From Actinophytocola xanthii (GTDB lineage: Bacteria > Actinomycetota > Actinomycetes > Mycobacteriales > Pseudonocardiaceae): DNA of 64,000 bases. Location of the stretch: positions 124,001 to 188,000 of the forward strand of contig NZ_MSIE01000014.1 in NCBI RefSeq assembly GCF_001921205.1, in the 5' to 3' direction. The position numbers and the translations under genes are program-made. Shown here in pieces: positions 41,646 to 50,700 of the stretch. How positions within the stretch are numbered: position 1 is the stretch's first letter; each line of letters opens with the position of its first letter. Under the pieces are notes generated by a model. That model searched no databases, was not told where the DNA came from, and was given only the letters and a program-made list of their open reading frames with translations.

Positions 41646-42619
41646 TCCCCGGACGGCTTGAGCCGCTCGGGCGTGGTGAACGGACCGTTCGGGCAGGTGC
41701 CGGTCTCGAACACCGCACCGGAGCGGAAGTCGTCGGAGTAGTTCCAGTTGGTCCAGCTGATCTGCTTGGCGGCCATCAGATCGAGGTAGCGCTGGGCCAT
41801 CGTGAAGTCGTTCGGTCCGTCGCCTGTGTACTCCTGCGTGCCGAACTCCGTGACGAACACCGGGATCCGGTCAGCCGCACGGGAAAGTGCGGCGAGGTAC
41901 TCGTCCCGGTGCGAGGCCGCGTAGAAGTGGAACGTGTACATGATGTTCGAGGCGTTCACCGGATCAGCGACCACTTCGGACTCGTTCGCGCCGTCCGAGA
42001 CGCCGAGTGAGGACCAGGCACGGGTGCCGACGAGGATCGGCGTCTCCGGGTCCACCGCGCGGATAACGGGGATCAGCTCCTCGGCATAGCTCTTGATCCG
42101 CGACCACGGGACGCCGTTCGGCTCGTTCGCGATCTCGTACAGCAGGTTGGTCTTCGCGTTGTGCCGCCGGGCGATCTCGGTGAAGAACGTCTTGGCGCGG
42201 GCGAGGTTGTGGTAGGGGTCGCCCGGGTCGAGCATGTGCCAGTCGACGATGGCGTACATGCCGCGTTCGGTGACCTCGTCGATCAGCGTGCTGACCCGGT
42301 TGGTGAAGCCCTCCGGGTCGGTCTCGTAGCCGTCCTCCTGGACGTACATGGAGATTCGCATGACGTCGGCGCCCCAGTCGCCGGCGAGTGCGTCCATCGA
42401 CCGGTCGTTCACGCACTGGGAGTACCACTGCAGGCCGTGCGTGCTCATCCCGCGCAGCTGTACTGCCCGACGCTGGTCGTCGCAGAGTCTCACCCCGCAG
42501 ACGTGGAGCTGGCCGTGGGTGGCGGCCGCCGTCGGTGGTGCGGCGGTGGCCGGGGCGATGAGCGCGAAGGGCGCGAGCATGGCCAGCAGCGCGAGCAGGC
42601 CGAGCGTTCGGCGAGACAC
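41621..42619 (-). CDS. Secreted GH5 endoglucanase (cellulase)
   Basis: A 332-residue protein: signal peptide (LGLLALLAMLAPFALIAPATAA, cleavage near 27), then a GH5 (beta/alpha)8 domain. The acid/base is Glu166 in EIANEPNG and the nucleophile Glu258 in VFVTEFGTQEY; VDWHML and YTFHFYA are further family motifs. It hydrolyses internal beta-1,4-glucan bonds. No cellulose-binding module is attached. GTG 42619 after GGGGAGGAGATC. Its promoter holds a DasR-like site. Confidence 0.9.
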   Translation of the reverse strand: MSRRTLGLLALLAMLAPFALIAPATAAPPTAAATHGQLHVCGVRLCDDQRRAVQLRGMSTHGLQWYSQCVNDRSMDALAGDWGADVMRISMYVQEDGYETDPEGFTNRVSTLIDEVTERGMYAIVDWHMLDPGDPYHNLARAKTFFTEIARRHNAKTNLLYEIANEPNGVPWSRIKSYAEELIPVIRAVDPETPILVGTRAWSSLGVSDGANESEVVADPVNASNIMYTFHFYAASHRDEYLAALSRAADRIPVFVTEFGTQEYTGDGPNDFTMAQRYLDLMAAKQISWTNWNYSDDFRSGAVFETGTCPNGPFTTPERLKPSGEWIRARIR

Positions 42620-42658
42620 GGCGATCTCCTCCCCGTTGGGGATCGTTGTCCGTCATGC

Positions 42659-42702
42659 CAGTTAGACAGTCCGGCTGTTCCTTGTCAAGGGTCTAGACCA
42701 AT
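42659..42702 (-). promoter_or_regulatory. Cellulase promoter with DasR-like operator
   Basis: On the minus strand, TTGACA (42688-42683) precedes a TCTAAC-like -10 by 16 bp. The palindrome GGTCTAGACC (42690-42699) abuts the -35 box. Its 16-bp frame (42687-42702) fits the DasR element ACTGGTCTAGACCAGT at 13 of 16 positions. DasR links N-acetylglucosamine to polymer breakdown and antibiotic control. Confidence 0.55.
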
Positions 42703-42834
42703 TGCACATGGCCGGAGGAACTGGTCCTGTGGCAGGATGGTTGTGTGACCGAGCACACCGCAGTCGAGGTTCCGGCGACGGGGTCGCGCCGCCGCTACAG
42801 GCGCTGAGCGCCGCCGCTCCCGGGGCTGGCCGCC

Positions 42835-43311
42835 TCACCTGGTTGTGACGTCCTCGACCACGGCGCACGTGTCGCGGACCGGGTCGAGGGCGTTGACATG
42901 GGCTGCCAGCGTGGTGAGCAGTGCCTTCAGCGTCGCCTGGTCCTCGAGCGGTAGGCCGGCGAGGACGTGTGCCTCGGCGTGGTGCAGCCGCTCCTCGAGT
43001 CGACAGAGCAGGGCGCGGCCCGCCTCTGTCGCCTCGATGCGTCTGGTCCGCCGGTCGGCCGGGTCGGGACGACGGGCGACCAGGTCCGCCCGCTCCATGT
43101 CGTCGAGCAGGTAGGTGAGCACGGTCCGGTCGATCCCCAGTCGCTCCCCGAGCGCGGACTGGCTAGGGGCCTCGTCCCGCGCGGCCGCGGTGAGCACCTG
43201 GTAGCCACGGTGCCCGCCCGGCACGTCGGCGATGACCCGGTCGCTGGCCTTGAGGTAGGCGCGGAACACGACGCCGAGCGTCCAACCGAGGTCGCCGTCC
43301 AGTGCGGGCAT
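42835..43311 (-). CDS. MarR-family regulator (second)
   Basis: A 158-residue winged-helix protein (ALGERLGIDRTVLTYLLDDMERADLVARRPDPADRRTRRIE). ATG 43311. Divergent from the LLM-hemerythrin gene with a 13-bp dyad between them, so it probably regulates that oxidoreductase. The preceding 215 bp on the other side, to the cellulase gene, hold only a possible 20-codon remnant. Confidence 0.85.
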   Translation of the reverse strand: MPALDGDLGWTLGVVFRAYLKASDRVIADVPGGHRGYQVLTAAARDEAPSQSALGERLGIDRTVLTYLLDDMERADLVARRPDPADRRTRRIEATEAGRALLCRLEERLHHAEAHVLAGLPLEDQATLKALLTTLAAHVNALDPVRDTCAVVEDVTTR

Positions 43312-43340
43312 GAGCCCAGAATACGCGGCTTCTTAGAACG

Positions 43341-43353
43341 TCTGTCAGACAGA
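43341..43353. promoter_or_regulatory. Palindrome between MarR and LLM-hemerythrin genes
   Basis: TCTGT-CAG-ACAGA in the 65-bp divergent region, a probable operator of the second MarR protein. Confidence 0.5.
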
Positions 43354-43376
43354 ATATCTCGTGGCATACTGATGCC

Positions 43377-44939
43377 ATGCCCGACTATGGCCACCCCCTG
43401 GAGTTCGGTGTCTTCCTGCCGCCCGCGGCGGAGAACGCCGGCGACACGCTCACGCTCGCCCGCATCGCCGACCGGCTCGGCCTCGAGCTGGTCAGCGTGC
43501 AGGACCACCCCTACCAGGCGGCCTTCCTCGACGCGTGGACGTTGCTGTCGGTGATTGCGGCGAGCACCACGTCGGTACACGTGTTTCCCAACGTCGCCAA
43601 CCTCCCGCTACGGGACCCCGCGGTGCTCGCCCGGTCGGCCGCCAGCCTCGACATCCTCTCCGGCGGCCGGGTCGAGCTGGGCCTGGGCACCGGCGCGTTC
43701 TGGGACGCCATCGCGGCGATGGGCGGTCCGCGGCGCACCCCCGGCGAGGCGGTCACCGCCCTCGAGGAGGCCATCGCGGTCATCCGCGCGCTGTGGACGC
43801 CGGGACGCGGGGTGCGGATCGAGGGACGCCACCACCGGTTGGCCGGCGCGCATCCCGGCCCGTTCCCCGCGCACGACATCGGGATCTGGCTCGGGGCGTA
43901 CCGGAAGCGGATGCTCACGCTCACCGGCCGGCTGGCCGACGGCTGGCTGCCCAGCGCGCCCTACGCGCCGCCCGAGCAGCTCGCCGGCATGAACGAGGTG
44001 ATCGACGAGGCGGCCGCCGAGGCCGGTCGGTCCCCGTCGGCGATCCGCCGGCTCTACAACATCGCCGGCACCTTCGAGGGGAGCGGCACGGAGTTCCTGC
44101 GCGGGCCGGCCAAGGTCTGGGTGGAGCAGCTCGCCGAGCTCGCGCTGACCGACGGGATCTCCGGGTTCGTGCTGATGGTCGAGCCCGACGGCGACGAGGA
44201 CCTGCGTCGCTTCGCCGAGGAGGTCGCGCCGGGCGTGCGGGAGCTGGTGGCGCGGGAACGCGCACAGGACGACGAGCCGCCGCCCGCCGCCGAGCCGCAG
44301 GCGCAGGCGGAGCCGGTGACCTCCCGACTGCCGGAGCACCTCGGCGTGACCCCGACCCCCGACGACGGCGTCCGGCGCTCCGGTACCCGGGTGTGGGACG
44401 AGTCGCGGCGACCGACCGGCCCCGCGGCCGAGGCCGACGCCACCTACACCGACAGCGGTCGGGCCGGGGCGCAGCACCTGATAGACGTGCACGACCACCT
44501 GCGCCAGGAGCTGACCCGGGTCCGGGCACTGGTCGCGCAGGTCGCGGAGGGCACGCTGGACGTCGGCGCCGCGCGCTCGGAGATCAACCAGATGACGATG
44601 CGGCAGAACAACTGGACGCTCGGTGCGTTCTGCGAGAGCTACTGCCGGGTGGTGACCATGCACCACACCCTCGAGGACCAGTCGTTCTTCCCCCAGATCA
44701 GGCGCGGTGACCCGCGCCTGGGCCCGGTGCTCGACCGGTTGTCCGAGGAGCACCGGGTGATCCATGACGTGCTGGACCGGGTGGACGCGGCGCTTGTGGC
44801 CACGGTCAGCAGCCCCGAGGGGATCGGCGAGCTGAGCGACGCGGTCGATCTGCTCACCGACACCCTGCTGTCCCACCTGTCCTACGAGGAGCGGGAGTTG
44901 GTCGAGCCGTTGGCCCGCCTCCCGCTCGGCCTTGCCTGA
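43377..44939 (+). CDS. LLM-class F420/flavin oxidoreductase fused to a hemerythrin-like domain
   Basis: A 520-residue fusion. Residues ~1-290 are a bacterial-luciferase-like TIM barrel (LEFGVFLPPAAENAGDTLTLARIADRLGLE, GGRVELGLGTG). A linker rich in Ala/Pro/Glu (~295-365) leads to a four-helix hemerythrin domain (~370-515) with DVHDHL, MHHTLEDQSFFP, LSEEHRVIHDVL and HLSYEERELVEP, the His/Glu/Asp set for a diiron site. The hemerythrin part may bind oxygen or report redox state to the reductase. Controlled by the divergent MarR protein. Fused forms occur in some actinobacteria; no substrate is known. Confidence 0.85.
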   Translation: MPDYGHPLEFGVFLPPAAENAGDTLTLARIADRLGLELVSVQDHPYQAAFLDAWTLLSVIAASTTSVHVFPNVANLPLRDPAVLARSAASLDILSGGRVELGLGTGAFWDAIAAMGGPRRTPGEAVTALEEAIAVIRALWTPGRGVRIEGRHHRLAGAHPGPFPAHDIGIWLGAYRKRMLTLTGRLADGWLPSAPYAPPEQLAGMNEVIDEAAAEAGRSPSAIRRLYNIAGTFEGSGTEFLRGPAKVWVEQLAELALTDGISGFVLMVEPDGDEDLRRFAEEVAPGVRELVARERAQDDEPPPAAEPQAQAEPVTSRLPEHLGVTPTPDDGVRRSGTRVWDESRRPTGPAAEADATYTDSGRAGAQHLIDVHDHLRQELTRVRALVAQVAEGTLDVGAARSEINQMTMRQNNWTLGAFCESYCRVVTMHHTLEDQSFFPQIRRGDPRLGPVLDRLSEEHRVIHDVLDRVDAALVATVSSPEGIGELSDAVDLLTDTLLSHLSYEERELVEPLARLPLGLA

Positions 44940-44993
44940 CGGGGCGTACGGCCGCTCCCCGGATGGCGGCGCGCGCCCTGTCGTCGACTCAGC

Positions 44994-45068
44994 TCAGCGC
45001 CACTCGGTGGGACGGCCGGTGCGGTGGTCGCGCGGGCGGCCGGTCTTAGTGGTCACTGTTGCGAACAT
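44994..45068 (-). CDS. Candidate 24-aa micro-ORF
   Basis: ATG 45068 to a TGA at 44994, with AGGAG at the right distance. The peptide is basic, with a TGRP motif repeated (TKTGRPRDHRTGRPTEW). No family recognised. It sits alone in the 232-bp space between the LLM-hemerythrin and GGDEF genes. The clear ribosome site is the only strong support. Confidence 0.35.
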   Translation of the reverse strand: MFATVTTKTGRPRDHRTGRPTEWR

Positions 45069-45171
45069 GGCATCTCCTGGGGGGTAGGTGCGCTGCGGTC
45101 ACTCTTTTGGAGCCCTGACAGTACGCGTCCGAGCGGTTACCGTTGGATCTTCCGTCGCGAAGGGGGCTTCG

Positions 45172-46515
45172 GTGGTGCGCGGAGAGGATCGTCCCGACCC
45201 TGGCCGAGGGTGGGAGAGGATCTCGCCCCGTCGTTGGCGTGTCTGGTCGTTGTCGCGACCTATGTTGGCATATGTCCTGGCGGTCGAGGCCATCGCGCTG
45301 GTCTCCATCCCGGTCAGCGGGAGCCTGGACTCCCTCGCCCGCCAGGACTGGATCTGGTTCGCCCTCCTGTTGGGGGCGGCCCTCGCCTACCAGGAGGCGG
45401 CCCGGGGGATCGAGCGCGTCCGGGAGGTCGCCGACGAGGGAGCGCCGTACAACCACCTGCTCTCGGTCTGGCTGTTCGCCGGGGTGCTCCTGCTGCCGCC
45501 GTCGCTGACCGCGCTGCTGATCGGCGTCGGCTACGTGCATGCCTACGTTCGGGTCTACCGCCGCCGGGCCCTGGTGTACCGCAAGGTGTTCTCGGCGGCC
45601 ACGGTGGTGATCGCGTGCATTGGCGCCTACCTGGTGCTGTCCGCGATCTACCCGGGGCATGACCACCCGTTCGCGCTGGTGCTGGACGGTCCGGTCGGCC
45701 TGCTCGCGGTGGTCACCGCGGCAGTGGTCTACCGGCTCGTCAACTACGTGCTCGTGGTCGCGGCCATCCTCGCCACCAACCTCGACCGACCGGCCCGCAA
45801 CGCCCTGGGCAGTGCGACCGACCAGCTGATGATGGCCGGCGCGGTGGGCCTCGGCGGTGGGGTCTCGGTCGTGATGACCGTGCAGCCATGGCTCACCCCG
45901 CTGCTCGTGCTGACGGTGCTCGGGCTGCACATGGGCCTGCTGCTGCCGCAGTTCCGCGACGCGAGTCGCAACGACTCCAAGACCGGGCTGTTCGACGCGG
46001 TGTTCTGGGCGAAGCTCGTCACCGACGAGCTCGACCGGGCTCGCCGGCTCGGTGACACCGCGGCCGTGCTCGTCATCGACCTCGACCACTTCAAGCGGGT
46101 CAACGACAAGCACGGGCATCTCGCCGGCGACGCCGTGCTGCGCGCGGTCTCCGAGGCCATCCGGCACTCGGTGCGCGGGCACGACATGGTCGGCCGGTAC
46201 GGCGGTGAGGAGTTCGCGGTGATGCTGCCCGGCCTCGGCGTCGACGACGCGCTCCCGGCCGCGGAGCGGATCCGGCGCGCCATCGCCGCGGTCGAGGTGA
46301 CCACCCCCGACCTCGACGGCACCGAGCGGGTCATCGGCGGGCTCACCGCCTCGGTCGGTGCGGCAATCTTCCCCGAGCACGGCACCGACCGCACGGGCTT
46401 GCTGCTCGCCGCCGACGCCGCGCTCTACGAGGCCAAGGACTTGGGCCGCGACCGCGTTCGTCTCGCCGCCTCCGGACCGCGGCTCTCCGCGGTCCGGATC
46501 GCACCCCAGCACTGA
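45172..46515 (+). CDS. Membrane-bound diguanylate cyclase (GGDEF)
   Basis: A 447-residue protein with about 7 membrane segments (~30-255) and a C-terminal GGDEF domain (~275-435). The signature is RYGGEEF, with DLDHFKRVNDKHGHLAGD as the metal/GTP loop, so it should be active in making cyclic di-GMP. No RxxD inhibitory site is evident. GTG 45172 follows AGGGGG by 5 bp. It overlaps the DinB gene by one base. Confidence 0.85.
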   Translation: MVRGEDRPDPGRGWERISPRRWRVWSLSRPMLAYVLAVEAIALVSIPVSGSLDSLARQDWIWFALLLGAALAYQEAARGIERVREVADEGAPYNHLLSVWLFAGVLLLPPSLTALLIGVGYVHAYVRVYRRRALVYRKVFSAATVVIACIGAYLVLSAIYPGHDHPFALVLDGPVGLLAVVTAAVVYRLVNYVLVVAAILATNLDRPARNALGSATDQLMMAGAVGLGGGVSVVMTVQPWLTPLLVLTVLGLHMGLLLPQFRDASRNDSKTGLFDAVFWAKLVTDELDRARRLGDTAAVLVIDLDHFKRVNDKHGHLAGDAVLRAVSEAIRHSVRGHDMVGRYGGEEFAVMLPGLGVDDALPAAERIRRAIAAVEVTTPDLDGTERVIGGLTASVGAAIFPEHGTDRTGLLLAADAALYEAKDLGRDRVRLAASGPRLSAVRIAPQH

Positions 46516-46994
46516 TGGGCGCGTTCGATGTACCGCTGGAGGACGAACGTACCCAGCTCGACGCGTTCGTCGAGGAGTACCGCAGCGCGATCGAGGCCAC
46601 CCTCGACGGCCTCACCGAGGAGCAGGCCCGGCGCCGTCTCGTCTCGTCGGCGACGACCGTGCTCGGGCTGCTCAAGCACGTCACGTGGATGCAGCGGGTG
46701 TGGTTCGAGGAGTGCGTCGGCGGTACGTCCCGTCGGGAGCTCGGCCTGGTGCCGGGCCCGGACGAGTCCTTCCGGCTCTCCGACGACGACACCGTCGCCT
46801 CCGTCACGGCGGCGCACCGGGATGCCTGCGCGAGGGCCCGTGCGGCGGTGGCCGACCTACCGCTGGACGCCGTCGTGACCGGCCACCGGTCCGGGCCGCG
46901 CACGCTGCGATGGGTGTACCTGCAGGTCCTGCGCGAGCTGGCGCACCACTGCGGGCATGCCGACATCCTCCGCGAACAGGTACTCGCCGGCTGA
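46515..46994 (+). CDS. DinB-like (DUF664) protein
   Basis: A 159-residue four-helix protein of the DinB superfamily. TTVLGLLKHVTWMQRVWFEE and LRELAHHCGHADILREQ carry the three His positions for a metal. These are often thiol-dependent transferases (mycothiol or bacillithiol). Coupled to the diguanylate cyclase by TGATG, though a common role is not obvious. Confidence 0.82.
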   Translation: MGAFDVPLEDERTQLDAFVEEYRSAIEATLDGLTEEQARRRLVSSATTVLGLLKHVTWMQRVWFEECVGGTSRRELGLVPGPDESFRLSDDDTVASVTAAHRDACARARAAVADLPLDAVVTGHRSGPRTLRWVYLQVLRELAHHCGHADILREQVLAG

Positions 46995-47020
46995 GCGCTC
47001 CGTGCGCTCACCGGGCCTGG

Positions 47021-48265
47021 TCACGCGGGCTGGGCCGCCAGGGCGAACCGGGGCCCGTCGGCCGCCCGCCAGGTGTGTGCCACCGCCGCCGCGGCCAGCA
47101 CGCCGAGCACGCCGGCGAGCCCGACCACCTGGTGCGGGGCGATGTGTTCCGCGGCAAGGCCGGCAAGCATGACGCCGAGTCCCTGTGAGACCTTGAGCGC
47201 GGTCACCGCCAGGCCGAACGCCTGTCCGCGCCGGGAGTCCGGCACGGTGAGCACGAACGTCGTGGACGCGACCACGTTGTAGGCGCTGCCGAGGCCGGAG
47301 GCGACGAACAGCGCCACGACCACGCCGAGCGCCGGGTCGGCGAAGCAGAGCACCAACGGCGCGCAGGCGGCCACCGAGAGCGGGGGCATCAGCCGCAGCC
47401 GGGTCGGCGCGGGCAGCCGCGCCACCACCAGCGCACCGACCGCCGCCCCGGCCGCGTACCCGGCGAACATGAACCCGACCGCGATGGCGCCGTTTCCCAG
47501 CGCCGCCGCGTACGGCACCGCCAGCGCCTCGCCGACGATGTAGAACCCGGACACGCAGGCGAACAGCACGAGCGCGCGCAACCGCGCGTCGGTCAGCACC
47601 AGCCGCGAGCCGTCCATCAGGTCGGGTAGCCACGCCCGGGTGGCCTTGCTGGCGTCGTCGCCGTCCTCGGTCGCGGCCGGGCGGTGCCGGACCAGCCGCG
47701 CGACCAGCAGCGCGGAGGTGAGAAAGGTGGCGGCGTCGGCCAGCAGCACGCCGCTGGTGCCGATGGTGGCGACCAGCGCCCCGCCGGCGGCGAAGCCGAT
47801 CACCTGGGCGGCCTGGGTGACCGACTGGAGGGCTGCCTGTCCTGCCGGGTAGTCGGCCTCGCCGAGCACGGAGGGCAGCAGCGCCCCGCGGGCGGCGTTG
47901 GCCGGCGCGCTGATCAGCTGCACCGCGACCAGCAGCACGCACAGCGCGGCGAGGTGCGTTCCCGGCACCGCCATCAACGCCACCAGCAGCGCGCGCAGCA
48001 CGTCGCAGGAGATGATCAGCCCGCGGCGGGGGTACCGGTCGGCGAGCCCGGACAGCAGCGGTCCGCCGACGAGGTCGGGCAGAAACGTCAGGCCGTAGGT
48101 GAGTGCGGTCCAGGCCGGTGACCCGGTACGGTCGAACACGAGGACCGCGAGGGCCACCCGGGCGAACTGGTCTCCGATCATCGAGACCGTCTGCGCCGCG
48201 AACAGCCCCCGGTACTCGGTCGAGCGGAAAATGCCTCGATATCCGGTCGGCGGGCTCGCGGTCAC
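47021..48265 (-). CDS. MFS transporter (enterobactin exporter-like)
   Basis: A 414-residue protein with 12 hydrophobic segments. QTVSMIGDQFARVALAVLVFDRTGSP and GLADRYPRRGLIISCDVLRA resemble the EntS/DHA3 group. GTG 48265 behind GGGAGGAACG. Divergent from the sigma-factor gene. Probable small-molecule exporter, substrate unknown. Confidence 0.83.
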   Translation of the reverse strand: MTASPPTGYRGIFRSTEYRGLFAAQTVSMIGDQFARVALAVLVFDRTGSPAWTALTYGLTFLPDLVGGPLLSGLADRYPRRGLIISCDVLRALLVALMAVPGTHLAALCVLLVAVQLISAPANAARGALLPSVLGEADYPAGQAALQSVTQAAQVIGFAAGGALVATIGTSGVLLADAATFLTSALLVARLVRHRPAATEDGDDASKATRAWLPDLMDGSRLVLTDARLRALVLFACVSGFYIVGEALAVPYAAALGNGAIAVGFMFAGYAAGAAVGALVVARLPAPTRLRLMPPLSVAACAPLVLCFADPALGVVVALFVASGLGSAYNVVASTTFVLTVPDSRRGQAFGLAVTALKVSQGLGVMLAGLAAEHIAPHQVVGLAGVLGVLAAAAVAHTWRAADGPRFALAAQPA

Positions 48266-48364
48266 CGTTCCTCCCCGTTCCGGTGCTACCCAACGCCATC
48301 GGTTCACTACGAACCGTACTACGAGATCTCCGCGGATATCGAGGGCCGCGTGGGAAGATGCGGC

Positions 48365-49603
48365 GTGCCGTACCTGAACGCTGAGGTCGAAGCGGCCTTC
48401 CGGGACGAGTGGGGCCAGGTCGTGGCCACCCTCATCGGGCTGACCGGCGACTGGGACCTCGCCGAGGAGTGTGCCGCGGAGGCCTTCGCGGTCGCCGTCG
48501 AGCGTTGGGCCCGGGACGGGGTGCCGCGCCGCCCCGGTGCCTGGCTGACCACGACCGCGCGCAACCGGGCGATCGACCGCCTGCGCCGGGACGCGGTGGG
48601 TGCGACCAAGCTGCGGGACGCCGCCGCGCTGGTGCCCCCGGGAGACGTTCCCGGAAGCGCCGACGTGCCCGAGATCGCGGACGACCGACTGCGGTTGATC
48701 TTCACGTGCTGCCACCCGCTGCTGCCGTTCGAGGCCCGGGTCGCACTCACGCTGCGCACCCTCGCCGGGTTGACCACGGCCGAGATCGCCCGGGCGTTCC
48801 TGGTGCCCGAGGCGACGATGGCGCAGCGGCTGGTCCGGGCCAAGCGCCGGATCCGCGAGGCCGGCATCCCCTACGAGGTGCCGGCGGGGCACCTGCTCCC
48901 CGAACGCACCAGTGCCGTTCTCGGGGTCCTCTACCTGCTGTTCAACGAGGGCTACGCGGCCAGCGCGGGGAAGGATCTGGTGCGTACCGCCCTGTGCGAG
49001 GAGGCACTGCGGCTGGCGCGGACGGTGGTCGCCCTGCTCCCGTCCTCCGCGGAGGCACGCGGCCTGCTGGCGTTGCTGCTGCTGCACGACGCGCGCCGGG
49101 CGTCCCGGGTCAGCGCGGCGGGCGAGCTGGTGCCGCTCGCCGAGCAGGACCGGTCGCTGTGGTCGACGCCGCTGGTCGCCGAGGGCGTCGCGGTGCTGGA
49201 GACCGCGCTACGCATGGGGACGCCGGGCCCATACCAGGTCCAGGCCGCGATCGCCGCCTGTCACGCGACGGCGCCGACGGCGGGGGAGACCGACTGGCGC
49301 CAGATCGCCGCGCTGTACGGGGAGCTGGCGCGGTACGTGCCGTCGCCGGTGGTCGAGCTCAACCGCGCCGTGGCGGTCGCCATGTCCAGCGGCCCGGCCG
49401 CCGGGCTGGAGCTGGTCGACCGACTGACCTCGACCGGTGAGCTGGCCGGGTACCACCTGCTCCCGGCGACCCGCGCGGACCTGCTGCGCCGGCTGGCGCG
49501 CTACCCCGAGGCCGCCGACGCCTACCGCGCCGCCATCGGCCTCGCCGCCACCGACAGCGAACGCCGCTACCTCGCTGGCCGCCTTGCGGAGGTATGCGCC
49601 TAG
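48365..49603 (+). CDS. ECF42-like RNA polymerase sigma factor with C-terminal TPR-like extension
   Basis: A 412-residue protein. Residues ~10-75 are sigma region 2 (DWDLAEECAAEAFAVAVERW), ~110-165 region 4 (LAGLTTAEIARAFLVPEATMAQRLVRAKRRI). The remaining ~230 residues form the extension typical of ECF42 (DUF6596, YLLFNEGYAAS). ECF42 genes are usually paired with a YCII/DGPF protein, not an anti-sigma factor. Such a protein is found 4.8 kb downstream on the other strand. GTG 48365 taken; GTG 48350 possible. Confidence 0.85.
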   Translation: MPYLNAEVEAAFRDEWGQVVATLIGLTGDWDLAEECAAEAFAVAVERWARDGVPRRPGAWLTTTARNRAIDRLRRDAVGATKLRDAAALVPPGDVPGSADVPEIADDRLRLIFTCCHPLLPFEARVALTLRTLAGLTTAEIARAFLVPEATMAQRLVRAKRRIREAGIPYEVPAGHLLPERTSAVLGVLYLLFNEGYAASAGKDLVRTALCEEALRLARTVVALLPSSAEARGLLALLLLHDARRASRVSAAGELVPLAEQDRSLWSTPLVAEGVAVLETALRMGTPGPYQVQAAIAACHATAPTAGETDWRQIAALYGELARYVPSPVVELNRAVAVAMSSGPAAGLELVDRLTSTGELAGYHLLPATRADLLRRLARYPEAADAYRAAIGLAATDSERRYLAGRLAEVCA

Positions 49604-49817
49604 GCGTCAATCGGGCGGCTTGGGGTGTGACCGGCTGTCGATCTCCGGAACCGTCACCTCGGGGGAACGAGACGCAGGCCAGCCACCAGTACGTGCTCGG
49701 GCCGACGTCCACTGGCCAACGGAACCAACAGGTTCAACCGCGGGGAGGCGGGACGGTCGATCCGCGCCGGTCCCGTTCGTCGGTGTGGCGAGAGGTTACT
49801 TGTCGAGAGGAGTGCTC

Positions 49818-50639
49818 GTGGCGACGTTGCTCGTGCGCGGAGTCCGGTTGGCCGTGTCGACGTTCGGGTCTGGGACGGACCCGGCGGTGTTGCTGATCGC
49901 CGGCGTCGGCGGGTCGATGGACGGGTGGGAACCGGAGTTCTGCACCGCGCTGGCCGGCGCCGGCCGGTACGTGGTCCGCTACGACCACCGTGACACCGGC
50001 GAGTCGGAGAGCTACCCGCCGGGTGAGCCCGGCTACGCCTTCGCCGACCTGGTCGAGGACCTGCCGGCCCTGCTGACCGCGCTCGGCGTCGACACCGCGC
50101 ATGTGGTCGGAATCTCCATGGGCGGGGTGATCGCCCAGTACCTGGCTCTGGCCCATCCGGCCCGGGTGCGAACCCTGACGCTGATCTCCACCACCGGCGG
50201 TCCGGGGGATGAGGACCTGCCCCCGCTGGGCGACCTCGGCTCCCCGCCGGAGCCCGACTGGTCGGACCGGTCGGCCGTGCTGGCCTACCAGGTGGAGAAC
50301 CTGCGCCGGTACGCGTCGCCCACCAGGCCCTTCGACGAGTCCGGCGCCCGGGCAATGCTCGCCGTGGCGCTGGACAGGACCACATCGCCGGAGTCCGCGG
50401 CCAAGAACCACCACCGGGCCGAGGGTGGCGAGCCGTGGCGGGCCAGGCTGGGTGAGATCACGGCGCCCACGCTGGTCCTGCACGGCACCGAGGACCCGCT
50501 GTTCCCGCTGGGCCATGGTGCGGCCCTGGCGAGGGAGATCCCGAACGCACGCCTGGTCCCCCTGCCCGGTGTCGGCCACGAGCTCACCCGGGCCGAGTGG
50601 CCGGTGGTCCTGCGCGAGGTGGTCGCCCACACCGCCTGA
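49818..50639 (+). CDS. Alpha/beta hydrolase
   Basis: A 273-residue alpha/beta hydrolase. Nucleophile Ser in VVGISMGGVIAQYLA, acid in LHGTEDPLFP, His in LPGVGHELTR. The oxyanion HG-type motif is replaced by AGVGGSMDGW. GTG 49818, GAGAGGAG upstream. Similar to esterases and aclacinomycin methylesterase-like enzymes. Followed by a strong hairpin. Confidence 0.8.
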   Translation: MATLLVRGVRLAVSTFGSGTDPAVLLIAGVGGSMDGWEPEFCTALAGAGRYVVRYDHRDTGESESYPPGEPGYAFADLVEDLPALLTALGVDTAHVVGISMGGVIAQYLALAHPARVRTLTLISTTGGPGDEDLPPLGDLGSPPEPDWSDRSAVLAYQVENLRRYASPTRPFDESGARAMLAVALDRTTSPESAAKNHHRAEGGEPWRARLGEITAPTLVLHGTEDPLFPLGHGAALAREIPNARLVPLPGVGHELTRAEWPVVLREVVAHTA

Positions 50640-50647
50640 CGGCCCCC

Positions 50648-50686
50648 GGCCTCCCCCGCCGGCCCCCTTTTCCGGCGGGGGAGGCC
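50648..50686 (+). terminator. Strong hairpin terminator after the hydrolase
   Basis: A 15-bp perfect stem (GGCCTCCCCCGCCGG and complement) with a C/T-rich 9-base loop, 8 bp after the stop. Confidence 0.75.
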
Positions 50687-50700
50687 CCGCAGGCCGGCCA

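Noticed and set aside
42730-42805. Possible 20-codon plus-strand ORF between cellulase and MarR genes
   Set aside because: Starts with MTEHTAVEV but has no downstream domain. Too short and unsupported; perhaps a gene remnant.
45046-46512. 488-codon minus-strand ORF
   Set aside because: Antisense to the GGDEF gene; low-complexity composition.
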